A stretch of DNA of 64,000 nt, taken from assembly GCF_000001735.4 (NCBI RefSeq), contig NC_003071.7, positions 445,001 through 509,000 of the forward strand, given 5' to 3'. The DNA comes from Arabidopsis thaliana (Eukaryota > Streptophyta > Magnoliopsida > Brassicales > Brassicaceae). Below the pieces are notes generated by a model. It ran no database searches and had not been told where the DNA came from. It saw only the letters and a program-made list of their open reading frames with translations. Shown piece after piece: positions 12,070 to 24,504 of this stretch. The translations under genes were made by a program, and so were the position numbers. Position 1 is the stretch's first letter. Each line of letters begins with the position of its first letter.

Positions 12070-15000
12070 ATGACGACTGTAATCGACGCGACGATGGCGT
12101 ATAGATTTCTGGAGGAAGCGACCGATTCGTCTTCTTCTTCTTCTTCTTCCAAACTAGAATCTAGCCCTGTCGACGCCGTTCTCTTCGTCGGAATGTCTCT
12201 GGTACTCGGTATTGCTTCTAGGCACTTGCTTCGTGGAACTAGGGTTCCTTACACTGTCGCTCTTCTCGTTATCGGAATTGCTCTTGGATCTCTCGGTTCG
12301 ATTTCGTTCCATGGAATTTCTGATTTCTTCATCTGTTTTAATCCTTGAAGTCAACGTAATCATGCTTAATTGCTAATTCATGTTGTTTGGTGTTTCAGAA
12401 TATGGAGCTAAACATAACCTTGGAAAGATCGGCCATGGAATTCGTATCTGTAAGTTTTTAGTTTCGAATTTTTCTTCTCTTCCATGGCTGGCTTTGTAAG
12501 AACTATAGAATCAATGTTATTGTGCAGGGAATGAGATCGATCCAGAACTTCTTTTAGCTGTTTTTCTTCCGGCTCTTCTTTTCGAGAGTTCGTTTTCAAT
12601 GGAAGTTCACCAAATTAAGGTTTATTCCTCTGGCTCTAATTCCTAGTTAAGCTTAAAGGTTAAGAGAAATAGGTACTGAATACTTGCATGATTCTTTAGA
12701 GGTGTCTGGGACAAATGGTGTTACTTGCTGTCCCTGGAGTTCTTATTTCAACAGCTTGTCTTGGATCGCTTGTGAAGGTATGAATTAGCCTGGTTGGTAT
12801 TAAGTAGCTGTCCTGAAAACAAAGAAAGACAAATCGATTATTATGTTATGAAACTATACTTGCTATATGCAGGTCACGTTTCCGTATGAATGGGACTGGA
12901 AAACGTCCTTGTTGCTTGGGGGACTTTTAAGTGCTACTGATCCGGTTGCTGTTGTTGCTTTGCTAAAGGAGCTTGGTGCTAGTAAGAAGCTAAGCACCAT
13001 AATTGAAGGGGAATCCCTGATGAATGATGGGTAAATGACGTTATCTTCTGTCATGGTTTGGTTAGTTTTGACATTTATGCTCACTCTTCATGATTTTTAA
13101 CAACAATTCCAGGACGGCGATTGTTGTTTTCCAGTTATTCTTAAAGATGGCTATGGGGCAAAACTCTGACTGGAGTTCTATAATCAAATTTCTGCTTAAA
13201 GTCGCACTTGGAGCGTATGTCTTGATCTTTTTTCATCTGTTGTTAGTGATATCAAGTTGCTGCTGTGTTCTTATCAGTCCAACGTGTTCTTCTGTCTATT
13301 TAGTGTAGGCATTGGTCTGGCGTTTGGCATTGCATCAGTTATTTGGCTCAAGTTCATATTCAATGACACTGTAATAGAGATTACTCTTACAATTGCAGTG
13401 AGCTATTTCGCATACTACACTGTACGTCTTTCTGTAGACCTTGAATTCCTGTGCTAAGATATTCTCTTTGTAGTAAAACTGAGAGTTTATTGTGTGACAG
13501 GCTCAAGAGTGGGCTGGGGCTTCTGGTGTTTTGACGGTCATGACTTTGGGCATGTAAATTTCAGTGATCTCGTTATTTTTTTTTTCCCTTTCTTTTGTTA
13601 TCATTTAAGAAGTCTCTTCTCATAAAATAACTGTAACAGGTTTTATGCTGCATTTGCAAGGACAGCCTTTAAAGGTGACAGTCAAAAAAGCTTGCATCAC
13701 TTCTGGTATTTCCAGAACTTGTGGAATTTGGACTTGTTTTTTTATATTGTAACTCTATGTAAAAGGTTGATCTGTGTGATATAAATTTTCCCGGTAACTT
13801 GTGCAGGGAAATGGTTGCATATATTGCAAACACTTTGATATTTATCCTCAGGTAAGGGTAAATTTTATAGACTCATATCATGCTTGTGCTTGCCAACCCT
13901 AAAATAGAAGCTCATGGGTAGAAAAAAGAGCTATTTTACTGCAGTCTACTCTTTAGCCTGGTGTTGCAATATTGACTGTGTTTCTCGTTTTATGTTTGCA
14001 GTGGTGTTGTCATTGCTGAAGGCATTCTCGACAGTGATAAGATTGCCTACCAAGGTGCCATTATTTAATGTTGATAGTGTACAGTATTTTTTTCCTAGCT
14101 AAAGTAAATTTTGTGAACATAGTTTTGTCTGCATTTTCGACAGTTCACTGTTAATTGAAGATGAGATCTAAGTCATTACATAGGACTCCCACCTGTTATC
14201 ATAGTTTTCTGTCGTTGTTAACACACCTTACTGTTCATGGTCTTTGGTTCTCGAAGGATCACTAATTCCATAACGTGAATCAGTTACAAGAATAAGAAAA
14301 AAACTGGCATTATTGGTTACGAAATATTGAGCGAAAGTTACCACTGTGCTAGGACTGAGACAATTGTATTCTTTCACCAGTCTGTTATTATTATTAAGTA
14401 CCTGTTAGAGATGTACTGTCTTGGAACCATATATTTTTTCTCTGGAACCATATCTGCATAAGGCACATGATATACTTAACTTTAACTATTTTTTATATTT
14501 TGGATCTAACAACTCTTCACGACCCAAATTTCTTACAGGGAATTCATGGCGATTTCTTTTTCTGCTATACGTTTACATCCAACTATCGCGTGTTGTTGTT
14601 GTTGGAGTTCTATATCCACTTTTATGTCGTTTTGGCTATGGTTTGGATTGGAAAGAATCCATTATACTCGTATGGTCTGGTTTGAGGGGCGCAGTGGCTC
14701 TTGCACTTTCTTTATCCGTGAAGGTTAATTTTAAGAACATCTGTTAAAGTTGTTCTTCTCTCTTAAATTTCTGCACAATGTTTTTTTCCAGCCACATTGA
14801 TTCTGTGCTGACTTACTCGCACTCATTTGATTCAGCAATCAAGCGGAAATTCACATATCAGCAAGGAGACTGGAACATTGGTAAGTTAGTCTAAAGATGT
14901 TATTGACAACTTAAAATGATTATGCAAATTATTGTTTTGTCTCTTCATATTCTCAGTTCTTTTGCAGTTTCTTTTCTTCACGGGTGGAATTGTGTTCCTA

Positions 15001-18000
15001 ACTCTGATAGTTAATGGATCCACTACCCAATTTGTTCTACGCCTTCTTCGCATGGATATTTTACCAGCCCCCAAGGTCAAAAACTTCTCTCATACGAATA
15101 ACTTTCCGAGTTTTAAGTAATCAAATATATGTGTAAACAGAGATTTTTTTGCTTATGCTTTGTATTCATGTGTAAGTGACCGTGTTAGCCTGAGTCTGAG
15201 CCTTTAAGCTGTATAGTTCAATAGGGTCTGTATGTTCTAGTCAGTAATGTATTCGAAGAACCTTATTAGAAACCACTTTCCTTTTGACAGAAACGAATAT
15301 TGGAATATACAAAGTACGAAATGTTGAATAAGGCCTTACGAGCGTTTCAAGATCTAGGAGACGATGAGGAGCTAGGACCTGCTGACTGGCCTACAGTTGA
15401 AAGTTATATTTCAAGCCTAAAAGGTTCAGAAGGGGAACTAGTTCATCATCCTCACAATGGCTCTAAAATTGGAAGTCTTGACCCTAAAAGTTTAAAGGAC
15501 ATACGTATGCGGTTCTTAAATGGTAGTTATGATCATGTACCCTCCAATATACTATTTTACCTGGTAGATTATTGACACTTTGAAAATTGGTTGTGTCAGG
15601 TGTGCAAGCAACTTACTGGGAGATGCTTGATGAGGGCAGAATATCTGAAGTTACTGCTAATATTTTGATGCAGTCAGTGGATGAGGCGCTTGATCAGGTT
15701 TCTACAACTTTATGTGATTGGAGAGGTCTAAAACCACATGTCAATTTCCCAAATTACTACAACTTTCTTCATTCTAAAGTTGTCCCACGCAAGTTGGTCA
15801 CATACTTTGCTGTCGAAAGACTAGAATCTGCTTGCTACATTTCTGCTGCGTTTCTTCGCGCACATACAATTGCACGACAGCAATTGTATGATTTTCTAGG
15901 TATGTACAATCCATACTCTGCAGTCTGCATCACACTTTGAAAACAATGACTAAGAATAAAACTTGTACCGTATCATCATTAATTGTCAGAGTTTTTGTTT
16001 GCAAGTATCTCAACTTAGTAAGAACAATACATTAACCCAACCCTAGTTTTGTCTCATACTTATCTATCTTCTCTACACAGGGGAGAGTAATATTGGTTCC
16101 ATTGTAATCAATGAAAGTGAAAAGGAAGGAGAGGAAGCAAAAAAGTTCTTGGAAAAAGTCCGATCTTCATTTCCTCAGGTTGAGAGTCTTGTCATTTCTT
16201 TCGGGTGACTTATCTTTCTTGCGGTGAGGCACATATAATCTTTGATTAACATTGGTTTCAGGTTCTCCGTGTTGTGAAAACAAAACAAGTAACATATTCA
16301 GTGTTGAATCATTTACTCGGTTACATTGAAAACCTCGAGAAGGTTGGCTTGTTGGAGGAAAAAGAAATCGCTCATCTTCATGATGCTGTCCAGGTACCAA
16401 ATTAAAGAATCTCATTCCTTCAACTATAGTCTTGTCTCTTTTGTCTTATGCTTTTGGTCAAATCTATCTCTGCAGACCGGCTTGAAAAAGCTTTTGAGAA
16501 ACCCTCCAATAGTTAAACTTCCAAAATTGAGCGACATGATCACCTCACATCCGTTATCGGTTGCTCTTCCTCCTGCATTTTGTGAACCTTTAAAACACTC
16601 GAAAAAAGAACCAATGAAACTGCGTGGTGTCACGCTTTATAAAGAAGGTTCAAAGCCAACTGGAGTCTGGCTTATTTTTGATGGCATCGTTAAGGTAACC
16701 CAAAACTTATCTTTTACTTTTAACTCGTAAGTCTGTATGATCTATTACCTTCATAACTGAATGTTATAACAATCCTACAGTGGAAAAGTAAGATCTTAAG
16801 CAACAATCACTCGCTGCATCCAACTTTTTCTCACGGTAGTACATTGGGACTCTACGAAGTCCTCACTGGGAAGCCATATCTGTGCGACTTGATTACAGAT
16901 TCTATGGTTCTTTGCTTTTTCATTGATAGCGAGAAAATTCTATCACTACAATCAGATTCTACCATCGATGATTTCCTTTGGCAGGTACGTCTCTATTAGA
17001 ATCCATTTTAGAGAGACTCATTTCTTGATTGTTAAGTTGCTTCAACTTTTTTCGGTTTTTTTTGTTTGCAGGAAAGTGCATTGGTTCTTCTCAAACTCTT
17101 GCGTCCTCAGATATTTGAAAGTGTGGCAATGCAAGAATTACGAGCCCTTGTTTCAACTGAAAGCTCGAAACTTACAACATATGTGACGGGAGAATCAATC
17201 GAAATCGACTGCAACAGCATTGGTTTATTATTAGAAGGATTCGTAAAACCGGTTGGTATCAAAGAAGAGCTTATATCATCTCCCGCCGCATTATCACCTT
17301 CTAACGGGAATCAAAGCTTCCATAATTCATCAGAAGCTTCAGGTAATTAATTGCACAGTACAGCAGGATCAAACCTTTTTAAATGTCAGCGAATGATATA
17401 AATCGAATTAAATCAAAAATGTGTTTTGTTTTTTTGACCACAGGTATCATGAGAGTCAGTTTCTCACAACAAGCAACACAGTATATTGTTGAGACGAGAG
17501 CAAGAGCAATCATCTTCAACATTGGAGCATTTGGAGCTGATAGGACTCTACATCGAAGACCATCTTCGTTAACACCACCACGTAGCTCAAGCTCTGATCA
17601 GCTTCAGAGATCATTTCGTAAAGAACACAGAGGTCTCATGAGCTGGCCTGAAAATATTTACGCCAAACAACAACAAGAGATCAATAAAACGACATTAAGT
17701 TTATCTGAACGAGCAATGCAACTCAGCATTTTCGGCAGCATGGTAAAAAAGATCTCAATGTTGATTCTTTTAAAGGTTGTTATCGATGAACTTCTCGACT
17801 AACCTGAAGGTTTTTATCTTCTGATATTCTCGAATATAGGTTAATGTGTACAGAAGGAGTGTAAGTTTCGGTGGGATCTATAATAACAAGTTACAAGATA
17901 ACTTGTTGTACAAAAAACTTCCACTAAACCCAGCTCAAGGTCTCGTTTCAGCCAAATCAGAAAGTTCAATTGTGACCAAGAAGCAGCTTGAAACCCGTAA

Positions 18001-18145
18001 ACATGCGTGTCAGCTTCCTCTGAAAGGGGAAAGCAGCACAAGGCAAAATACGATGGTTGAATCAAGCGATGAAGAAGATGAAGATGAAGGAATCGTTGTG
18101 AGAATCGATTCTCCGAGTAAAATCGTTTTCAGGAACGATCTATGA
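12070..18145 (+). CDS. SOS1: Plasma-membrane Na+/H+ antiporter SOS1 (NHX7)
   Basis: Twenty-three coding exons join with correct phases into 1146 residues. Borders: 12070-12295, 12399-12449, 12528-12619, 12700-12777, 12873-13030, 13113-13214, 13304-13421, 13501-13553, 13640-13705, 13807-13851, 14002-14054, 14539-14723, 14836-14880, 14968-15075, 15291-15522, 15600-15899, 16081-16178, 16262-16393, 16476-16694, 16781-16984, 17072-17342, 17444-17742, 17840-18145. Residues to about 440 form the membrane antiporter domain with the ATDPVAVV motif. A long cytosolic tail carries a cyclic-nucleotide-binding-like domain near 750-880 and a C-terminal auto-inhibitory part. The end, DSPSK at 1135-1139, contains the serines (1136, 1138) phosphorylated by SOS2. 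The protein exports Na+ across the plasma membrane and is essential for salt tolerance. A Ser-rich stretch near residues 20-27 is a simple-codon repeat. Identification is certain. Confidence 0.98.
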
Positions 18146-18490
18146 GAATTGAGATGTTTGTAACATAAGAAAACAAAATTGTTAGCTTACTCTTACAGTT
18201 TTACTCATTCAAATGTAAAAGCAAAATAATAGTAATAGGCAAAAAAGAAAGAAAGAATAAGCTAGTGTATGTTGATAAAAGTTGTGAAAATCATTTAAAG
18301 TTATTAGAATGTATATGCAATTCTGCTTATATTTTCGAGTTGTTTTTTTCACTCAACCGATCAATTGTTATCTTTTCCCTATCTATCACTCGTAATGTAA
18401 TAAATTTGTTTTTTTTTCTGGGTAAAAGTTTAAAACTATATCTGCCAATTTGAAAACAAAATTCGTATAATATTCGTTTATTCATATTTA
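18146..18490. other. SOS1 downstream region
   Basis: Probable 3' UTR of SOS1 followed by AT-rich spacer. No coding potential is seen. Confidence 0.4.
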
Positions 18491-18495
18491 CATAA

Positions 18496-18822
18496 TCAGT
18501 GTTTTAAAAAGCAGTTTAGGCGGACCTAGGCGCAAGACGCTGATGCGACGTCTAAAATCGTGTAGTTCGCCTAAAATCGTTTATACCTTTAGTTTTCAAT
18601 TAAATTTATATTTATATAAATAGTTATAAAGATTCATATAATGTTTGATATAGTTAAATAAATATTTTTTCTAATTTTTGTTTATGATTTAATATATGTA
18701 TTTTTTTTAGATATTTATATATAAAATTACATTTATAATATTTATATTATAAATGGTTTAAACGTCTAAAATCGCTTAGATCCTGATCACCACCATGTCT
18801 AGCGTTTTCTTAACATTGATCA
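18496..18822. mobile_element. MITE-like element with imperfect terminal inverted repeats
   Basis: The left end ATCAGTGTTTTAAAAAGC and the reverse complement of the right end, ATCAATGTTAAGAAAACGC, match at most positions. Internal sequence includes the sub-terminal palindromic phrases GGCGGACCTAGGCGC and TCGCCTAAAATCG. These recur near the right end as CGTCTAAAATCGCTTAG. The element is about 325 bp, AT-rich in the middle, and has no coding frame. Non-autonomous DNA transposons look like this. The family and target duplication are not clear. Confidence 0.5.
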
Positions 18823-20196
18823 TAATATTTCTCCACTTTCTTTATTTCTTTGGCTACGGTCAATTTTCTTCTTTAATAAGTGGGCTAATAATTTTTCTGT
18901 ATGTTGTCAAAAAGAAAACGTTGGACCCCGACTCCACTAATAAGGTCAAAACTTCAAAATTCGCATAAAATCTGTAACTATCCAACTAAGCTTATATTGC
19001 CACGGTTCGTTAAATACTTCACTCAAGACAAACATTCGAATGTTTTCATTACGATTTCAATAATAATTAGCTGATGTGGAAGTTTCAAATTGTAAACATA
19101 TCTAATTAAGTCTCACATATGTTGGAGGTTAGTTGACATGTGAAAGATCATCCAGTTAATTCTAAAGTAAAAAGTATGGCTAATCCACCAATATGATAAA
19201 GAACCGAATTTAACTCTCATCACAAAAACAAGAAGAATATCACAAAATCTTAACCAGATCCACGATGAGCCACATGCATGCACTATCTTAGGCAATATAT
19301 AGGCATATGACCACTTATCACTTTTCGTACAGAGCTTAGTGGCTCATGCCGACATAAGCATTACGTAAGTTATCGTATGTAAGCTTAAATCGTCACCGTT
19401 TCATCTATACATCGATCAAGCAACGGCTATGATCTTTTTTTTGTGCAACACAAATGTTATTATTGCCATATACTGGAATTAATGACATGGGCTTGTTATT
19501 ATTGCCTACTACTATACAATGAACTTTGATTTTTAATAATCATTCAATTTAAAAATCCTGATACTTTTTCAATTAATGTATTCTTAGATATTTTCTTTCT
19601 TTTTGTTCTCTTGTAATATGTTGTATTATTATGAGTTTAGTAGAATTAATATCGATTCTTTTTATAAAAAAACTGAGACTGAAAGCAAACTAACAAATAA
19701 TAAATTGTTGACAAACAAAAAAGAACTATTTAAAATATTTCATTCTCTTTATCTTTTTGCCTTTTACCCTTTTTATTTTTCTTACTTATTAAAAATTACA
19801 TCTCTTCCTTTTCTTTTTTATTTATTAGTGGTTCTTTATTCTTTCTTTTTTTCTTTTCTTTATTCTTGTTTACCAATCATACTTTATGTATGATCTATTA
19901 GCTTGTGAATATTCTCCTAATAAATACCAAAATGCTTTGCTTATTGAAAAAAAGTATAAAGAGTAAAAATCTCAAAATGCGAAATCCAAGAAATTCAAAA
20001 GAAGATAATAAAACAATTCTCATTAGAATGATCCACCGGATATTGTACAACATTGATCTTCAAAATTTACCTCGCCTGATTTTTCTATACAAAAGTTGAA
20101 AGTTTCTCTCATAGCCAATGATCACTTTAGCTTTCTAAAACCTCATTTATGTTACACATATATAACAGCCCCAACTAATTACCAATATAACACAGT
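18823..20196. other. Gene-free spacer between SOS1 and the XRI1-like gene
   Basis: AT-rich sequence with a long pyrimidine-rich stretch at about 19740-19880. Open frames here are low-complexity and unsupported. The last few hundred bases probably hold the 3' UTR of the minus-strand XRI1-like gene. Confidence 0.45.
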
Positions 20197-21013
20197 TTAC
20201 CCCTTAGTTCTGATTATAGTAATTGTACCCCTCCCTTGTGTTTGGATCTTAGTAAGAGCCACCACAGCTTTTCCGGAGAGGCCCGGTCCACGGCCAGAGA
20301 CACATGGTCGAGAGGCAAAGTCTCCTACCGGATGTCGAATCGGTCGAGATGGAGCCATCAAAATTCTCTCGTTGATATCATTTAGGGTTACATCATTTTC
20401 TCGACCACCTGGTTTCACCAATCCAAATGGGTACACTAGTTTCGTGATTAGTCTTTTGTTCTTATTACCACAGTTGGATGAGGATGGTTCGGTTGGAGAT
20501 TTTTCTCGAACATAAATTTTGTCATAAGAGACAGAAGTGTCGGGAGACTCGTAAACATTCGATATCGTCTCCTGACAGTAACTGACTCCACTTATACGTT
20601 CACCTGTACATTAGTAAATTTTAAATAAAAGGCTTTATTATATTTGACTAAGTAATTGTAACAAAATTAAACTTATAAAGGCTGGAAATGTTTTGTCATT
20701 TGGATTCATTCAAGAGGTCTCAAACTATTTAAGTTTTGGGACCATAAATATGTTTTCAAAAAACAGAAATGTTTGGACGAAATTATTATCACAAAAAAAA
20801 ACAAATCCTTTTAAAGTGCTATGCTATTTCCTTTCTTTTTTCGGACAAAAAATAAATAAAATTAAAGACTACTTAGCCTAGCCTATAATTAGTTCAAGCT
20901 ATTTATTTTTCTTATTTGAGTTCTTAAATGACTAATATCAATTAAACTTAGGTTTCGAATGATAACCAAATCTCATAGTGCGGTGCGTTTTAAATAGTAA
21001 CGAAATTTTTTGC

Positions 21014-21044
<31 letters not shown>

Positions 21045-21748
21045 ACTATTTGAACTGCACTGTATCCGCAGTTGAACGCACGTCTCCGTTCGGAGCTTTA
21101 ATAATAATAAACCAAAGCCTTAATAATAATAAACCAAAAGTAGGTCTCACCTGTGTTAACATGTGGAGTGACAAACTGACTATTCAAACAGCTATAACTC
21201 TCATGCAGGCCCCAATCGTTCTGCATATTCAACCATAAACAATTTTCAAATTAATTAGTTATATTGTTACCAAAACATTTGGAAATGATAATTGAAGAAA
21301 AGTTCCAAGAAAATTAAAGAAATCAAATAAACCTGCGAATCATCATCGTTAAAAGATTTGGACGGATCCTCGAACAAGAGACGTCTCCTTTTGCTTCTCT
21401 CACCGGACTCGATAAGTGCGTCTTCGAGGTAACCTGTGGAGACGTCGGAGTAATCAATCTCCGGTGATCCGAAAATATGTTCCGGCGATCTATTCATGAA
21501 ACCACATGTATCTGCAAACATATTACACTTTAATAAGAAAGTTCTTGAATAACTTGTAAATAAATACATGCGCGTCGATTCATATATTACATATGCGTAT
21601 ATGTATCAATATTTTACGATTGAAAAAACACAAAATATGTTTGTGTCTATATATTAATGTATATATTACCAAGATTAAAATCGGGCTTGAAGAGTGATCC
21701 AAGGTTATGGATATCCCAAGTGGGGAGAGAGTAGAGAAGCTCACTCAT
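20197..21748 (-). CDS. XRI1-like nuclear protein
   Basis: Four exons on the minus strand, 21670-21748, 21333-21511, 21151-21220 and 20197-20603, splice in frame to 244 residues. The N-terminus MSELLYSLPTWDI and a basic patch (SKRRRLLFED) around residues 68-77 resemble Arabidopsis XRI1, a plant-specific factor induced by X-rays and needed in meiosis and DNA repair. The C-terminal part contains KLVYPFGLVKPGGR and ends in TKIQTQGRGTITIIRTKG. There is no enzyme motif and no membrane segment. The position fits At2g01990. Exon phases agree at all three junctions, so the model is solid. The functional link to XRI1 is by remembered similarity and is moderate. Intron 3, about 550 bp, contains a TA microsatellite. 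Confidence 0.75.
21014..21040. repeat. (TA)n microsatellite in an intron
   Basis: An uninterrupted run of about 13 AT dinucleotides lies in the last intron of the XRI1-like gene. Such runs are often length-polymorphic. Confidence 0.8.
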
Positions 21749-22171
21749 CTCTTCTTCTTTCTTTCTTTTTCTTTCTTTTTTTTGTTGTGTTTTCTCTTCT
21801 GAATTATTTTCTGATTGTTTTCTATGATATTAACTTATATCACTGCCTATTTATGTTGGTGGATTGTGTGTCTAAAGTGAATGTAACTGAGAATAAACAA
21901 TAAACTTGGAAGAAAAAAAAAGTTAAGTAAAAAGTAGTGGAGAGGTTTAGAAGATGAAGACGAATTTGTACTCAATACAGTCAACGGAAAAAGAAATAAA
22001 GCAAAAGAAGAAATGTTGGATGGATAGTGTTTTTCCTCCTTGAGAAATGTAAAGGTGCTAAAAAAAATTTTCTCTTTAACAAACACACATTTTATGAAAA
22101 TTTGAATTTTTCGGATGGATACACAACCCCGAGATTAATACACAATCATTAGGTTATATATTATAACCATG

Positions 22172-22176
<5 letters not shown>

Positions 22177-22206
<30 letters not shown>
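22177..22206. repeat. (AT)n microsatellite
   Basis: About 15 uninterrupted AT units, continuing with imperfections to about 22217. Confidence 0.8.
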
Positions 22207-22216
<10 letters not shown>

Positions 22217-22337
22217 TTAGATTAGTAATATGTTTGCCATATATCATATGGTCACAATTACATAATCTGCATACTATATTAAATTTATGTGACTCCGCTA
22301 CTTGGATGGTTTCAATAGTAATTAACTACTAGAAAAG

Positions 22338-22339
<2 letters not shown>

Positions 22340-22371
<32 letters not shown>

Positions 22372-22378
22372 AAAAAAA
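22340..22378. repeat. (CA)n followed by poly(A) run
   Basis: A short CACACACACA leads into 28 consecutive A residues. This could be a retroposon tail, but no element body or target duplication was found. Confidence 0.7.
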
Positions 22379-24504
22379 CAAGTATTCGGGTGATCTATGT
22401 TATCTAACTTCGTAAATTCAAAAAACAAATGTATCAATTTTGTTATTATTTCAACGTTAATATTAGAGATGTTCCTGTCTAACTCCGTACATGTGTTTGA
22501 ATTTTGTTAGGGTTTGGTTAGATGGGGGACCTTAATGCTAAAGGTTATGGTATCACATCATGCTGTTATTTTTACTGTTCCGCTTTAAGCAAATTTAGTA
22601 AATAATCTTATAATTTGACTCACACAAGATTAAACTAGAATAAGAAAATATCACATGTGAATAGTAAATAATGTCGGCAATTTTTAAACGTAATTGAAAT
22701 TTAAATATATATAATGGTTGATTGCGTGATTAAATGTTATTAACAATATTGTGAAATCATTTTAAAAAAATATTAAGTAATCAATTTTTCGGAATTAATA
22801 ATCATGTGTGTAATGAGCTATGTGCACATAATCTAAGATCATCTTCAAATTATAGTTGTTACAAATGATTAAAAAAAGGATATAAAACACGTTCATTTCA
22901 CTGTTCCTGAGTTATGAAGTGGATGTTGTGTTTGTTTTACTAACGTTAGCTCAGTGGTAAAATATTGCTGATATAACTTTTGCTGATATAAGTTATAACT
23001 TTTACTGTTATATAACGTTTAATGTTTTACATTTTACTGATATCAACGTCATGAGTAAAAAGAACATATATATGGTCAGTCAAGATTAACAATATTTGTT
23101 GTAATTGGATTGTTAAGTCATAGAAATTAGGGATGACATTTTCAAAAAGTGATGTATTTCACAGTTCATTAAACCATTATCCTCAGTTTCAAACAAAAAT
23201 AATGAACTATGTAATATCTTCTTTTTCTTCTTCTTTAGTTGATCAAAAAAGTCATGTATAGAAGAAATTCTGTCTAGCTTATTATAGATCTTGATTCTGT
23301 TTTGCTTCTGATTTGGTGAACAACCGTTCTTCTTTTGTATGCTTTTCTTCATTCTTCACAATGGTGGGGTCGTGTCACGTCCTATCACGATTACCTTCTT
23401 CCATTATTACATCCCTTTATTTCAATTTGTTTTCATATATGATTTTTTGACATGGTTTGACTTTATCGATTTGATTTGATAGGATGATGAAATTGTTCGG
23501 AATGGTGGAAACTGTTGAAGCAATGTAATCACTATAGAATAAGTTTGGTCGTGTTCGTTTAGTGTATTAGAATTGTTGTTATTAGACGATGAATTTATCA
23601 TAATATATAGTAATGGTTTAGTATGGGTGAATATTGTTAGAGGTAGAGTAATTATATGATATTGTAATGAGATAATAAACTCTTTTGAGTTCATTTCGCT
23701 TCATGTTTTATTTTGTAGGTAAAATCCAAAAATTTTGATCGGAAAACAAAATTAACAAAAGAAAATGTTATAAATAAAACTGCTTTTGTAGAACCACGAG
23801 ACAATTAACTATTTCGAACTGTACAAAATAGTGATGTGACTACAGTGTGTCTAATGCGATTGAGTGTATAATCATAATGTCAATTTAAAACCTAAAAAAT
23901 ATTTCTTTCTATAACTATACTACTATTCATTTATATTGTTTCCTTCATTATTTGTCAGTATGTATTACTTTTATCGATTTATCAGTTTCTAGACATGTTC
24001 CCCCGAGTACGATTATTTTCTTTAATGGGCCCAAATGTAGGCACGCTTGTGGGGCCCATTTATAAAAGACGAAAAAATTTGCGCCGATATTATTCGCGGG
24101 GACCCACATTCTTTAATTGGCCTCTACTTAAAATAGGAAAGTATTTTCAGATGCAGAAAAAAGAAACTAATTTTGTTTGTCTAAAAAAAACAAGAAACTA
24201 AAATTTGATTTTTACTTGTAGGGTTTCTTTAATATATTCCTCTCTTTTATTTTTATTTTCAAACTTGACAACATAATTAGGTTGGCTATAATAATAATTT
24301 ACCTATAATACGTTTTTTTATTGAGAATAATAATTTACCTGTTATACGTGTTTTGCAAAAAAATAAAACTAAAACTAAAAATGTTTTTATTACAGTGTTT
24401 GAATGGTCTGAGATCGAATGGTGCTGATTTGCTATGGTGTAGTTGGGCCTTTAGCTAAAAAAAAATTTGTCTGCACCCAATAATTTGAATATACATTTGG
24501 CCCA

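Larger units (their letters stand above)
21749..24504. other. Spacer between the XRI1-like gene and GAD3
   Basis: AT-rich region without a supported gene. It contains an AT microsatellite, a long poly(A) run, a tRNA A-box-like phrase at about 22945, and TGGGCC motifs at 24026 and 24052. The 3' UTR of GAD3 probably occupies its right edge. Confidence 0.5.

Noticed and set aside
19603..19893. Plus-strand frame of 96 codons, Phe/Tyr/Leu-rich
   Set aside because: Generated by a pyrimidine-rich tract; low complexity and no conserved motif.
22351..22378. Poly(A) run as a retroposon tail
   Set aside because: No element body, target duplication or polyadenylation signal could be placed before it; treated as a simple repeat.
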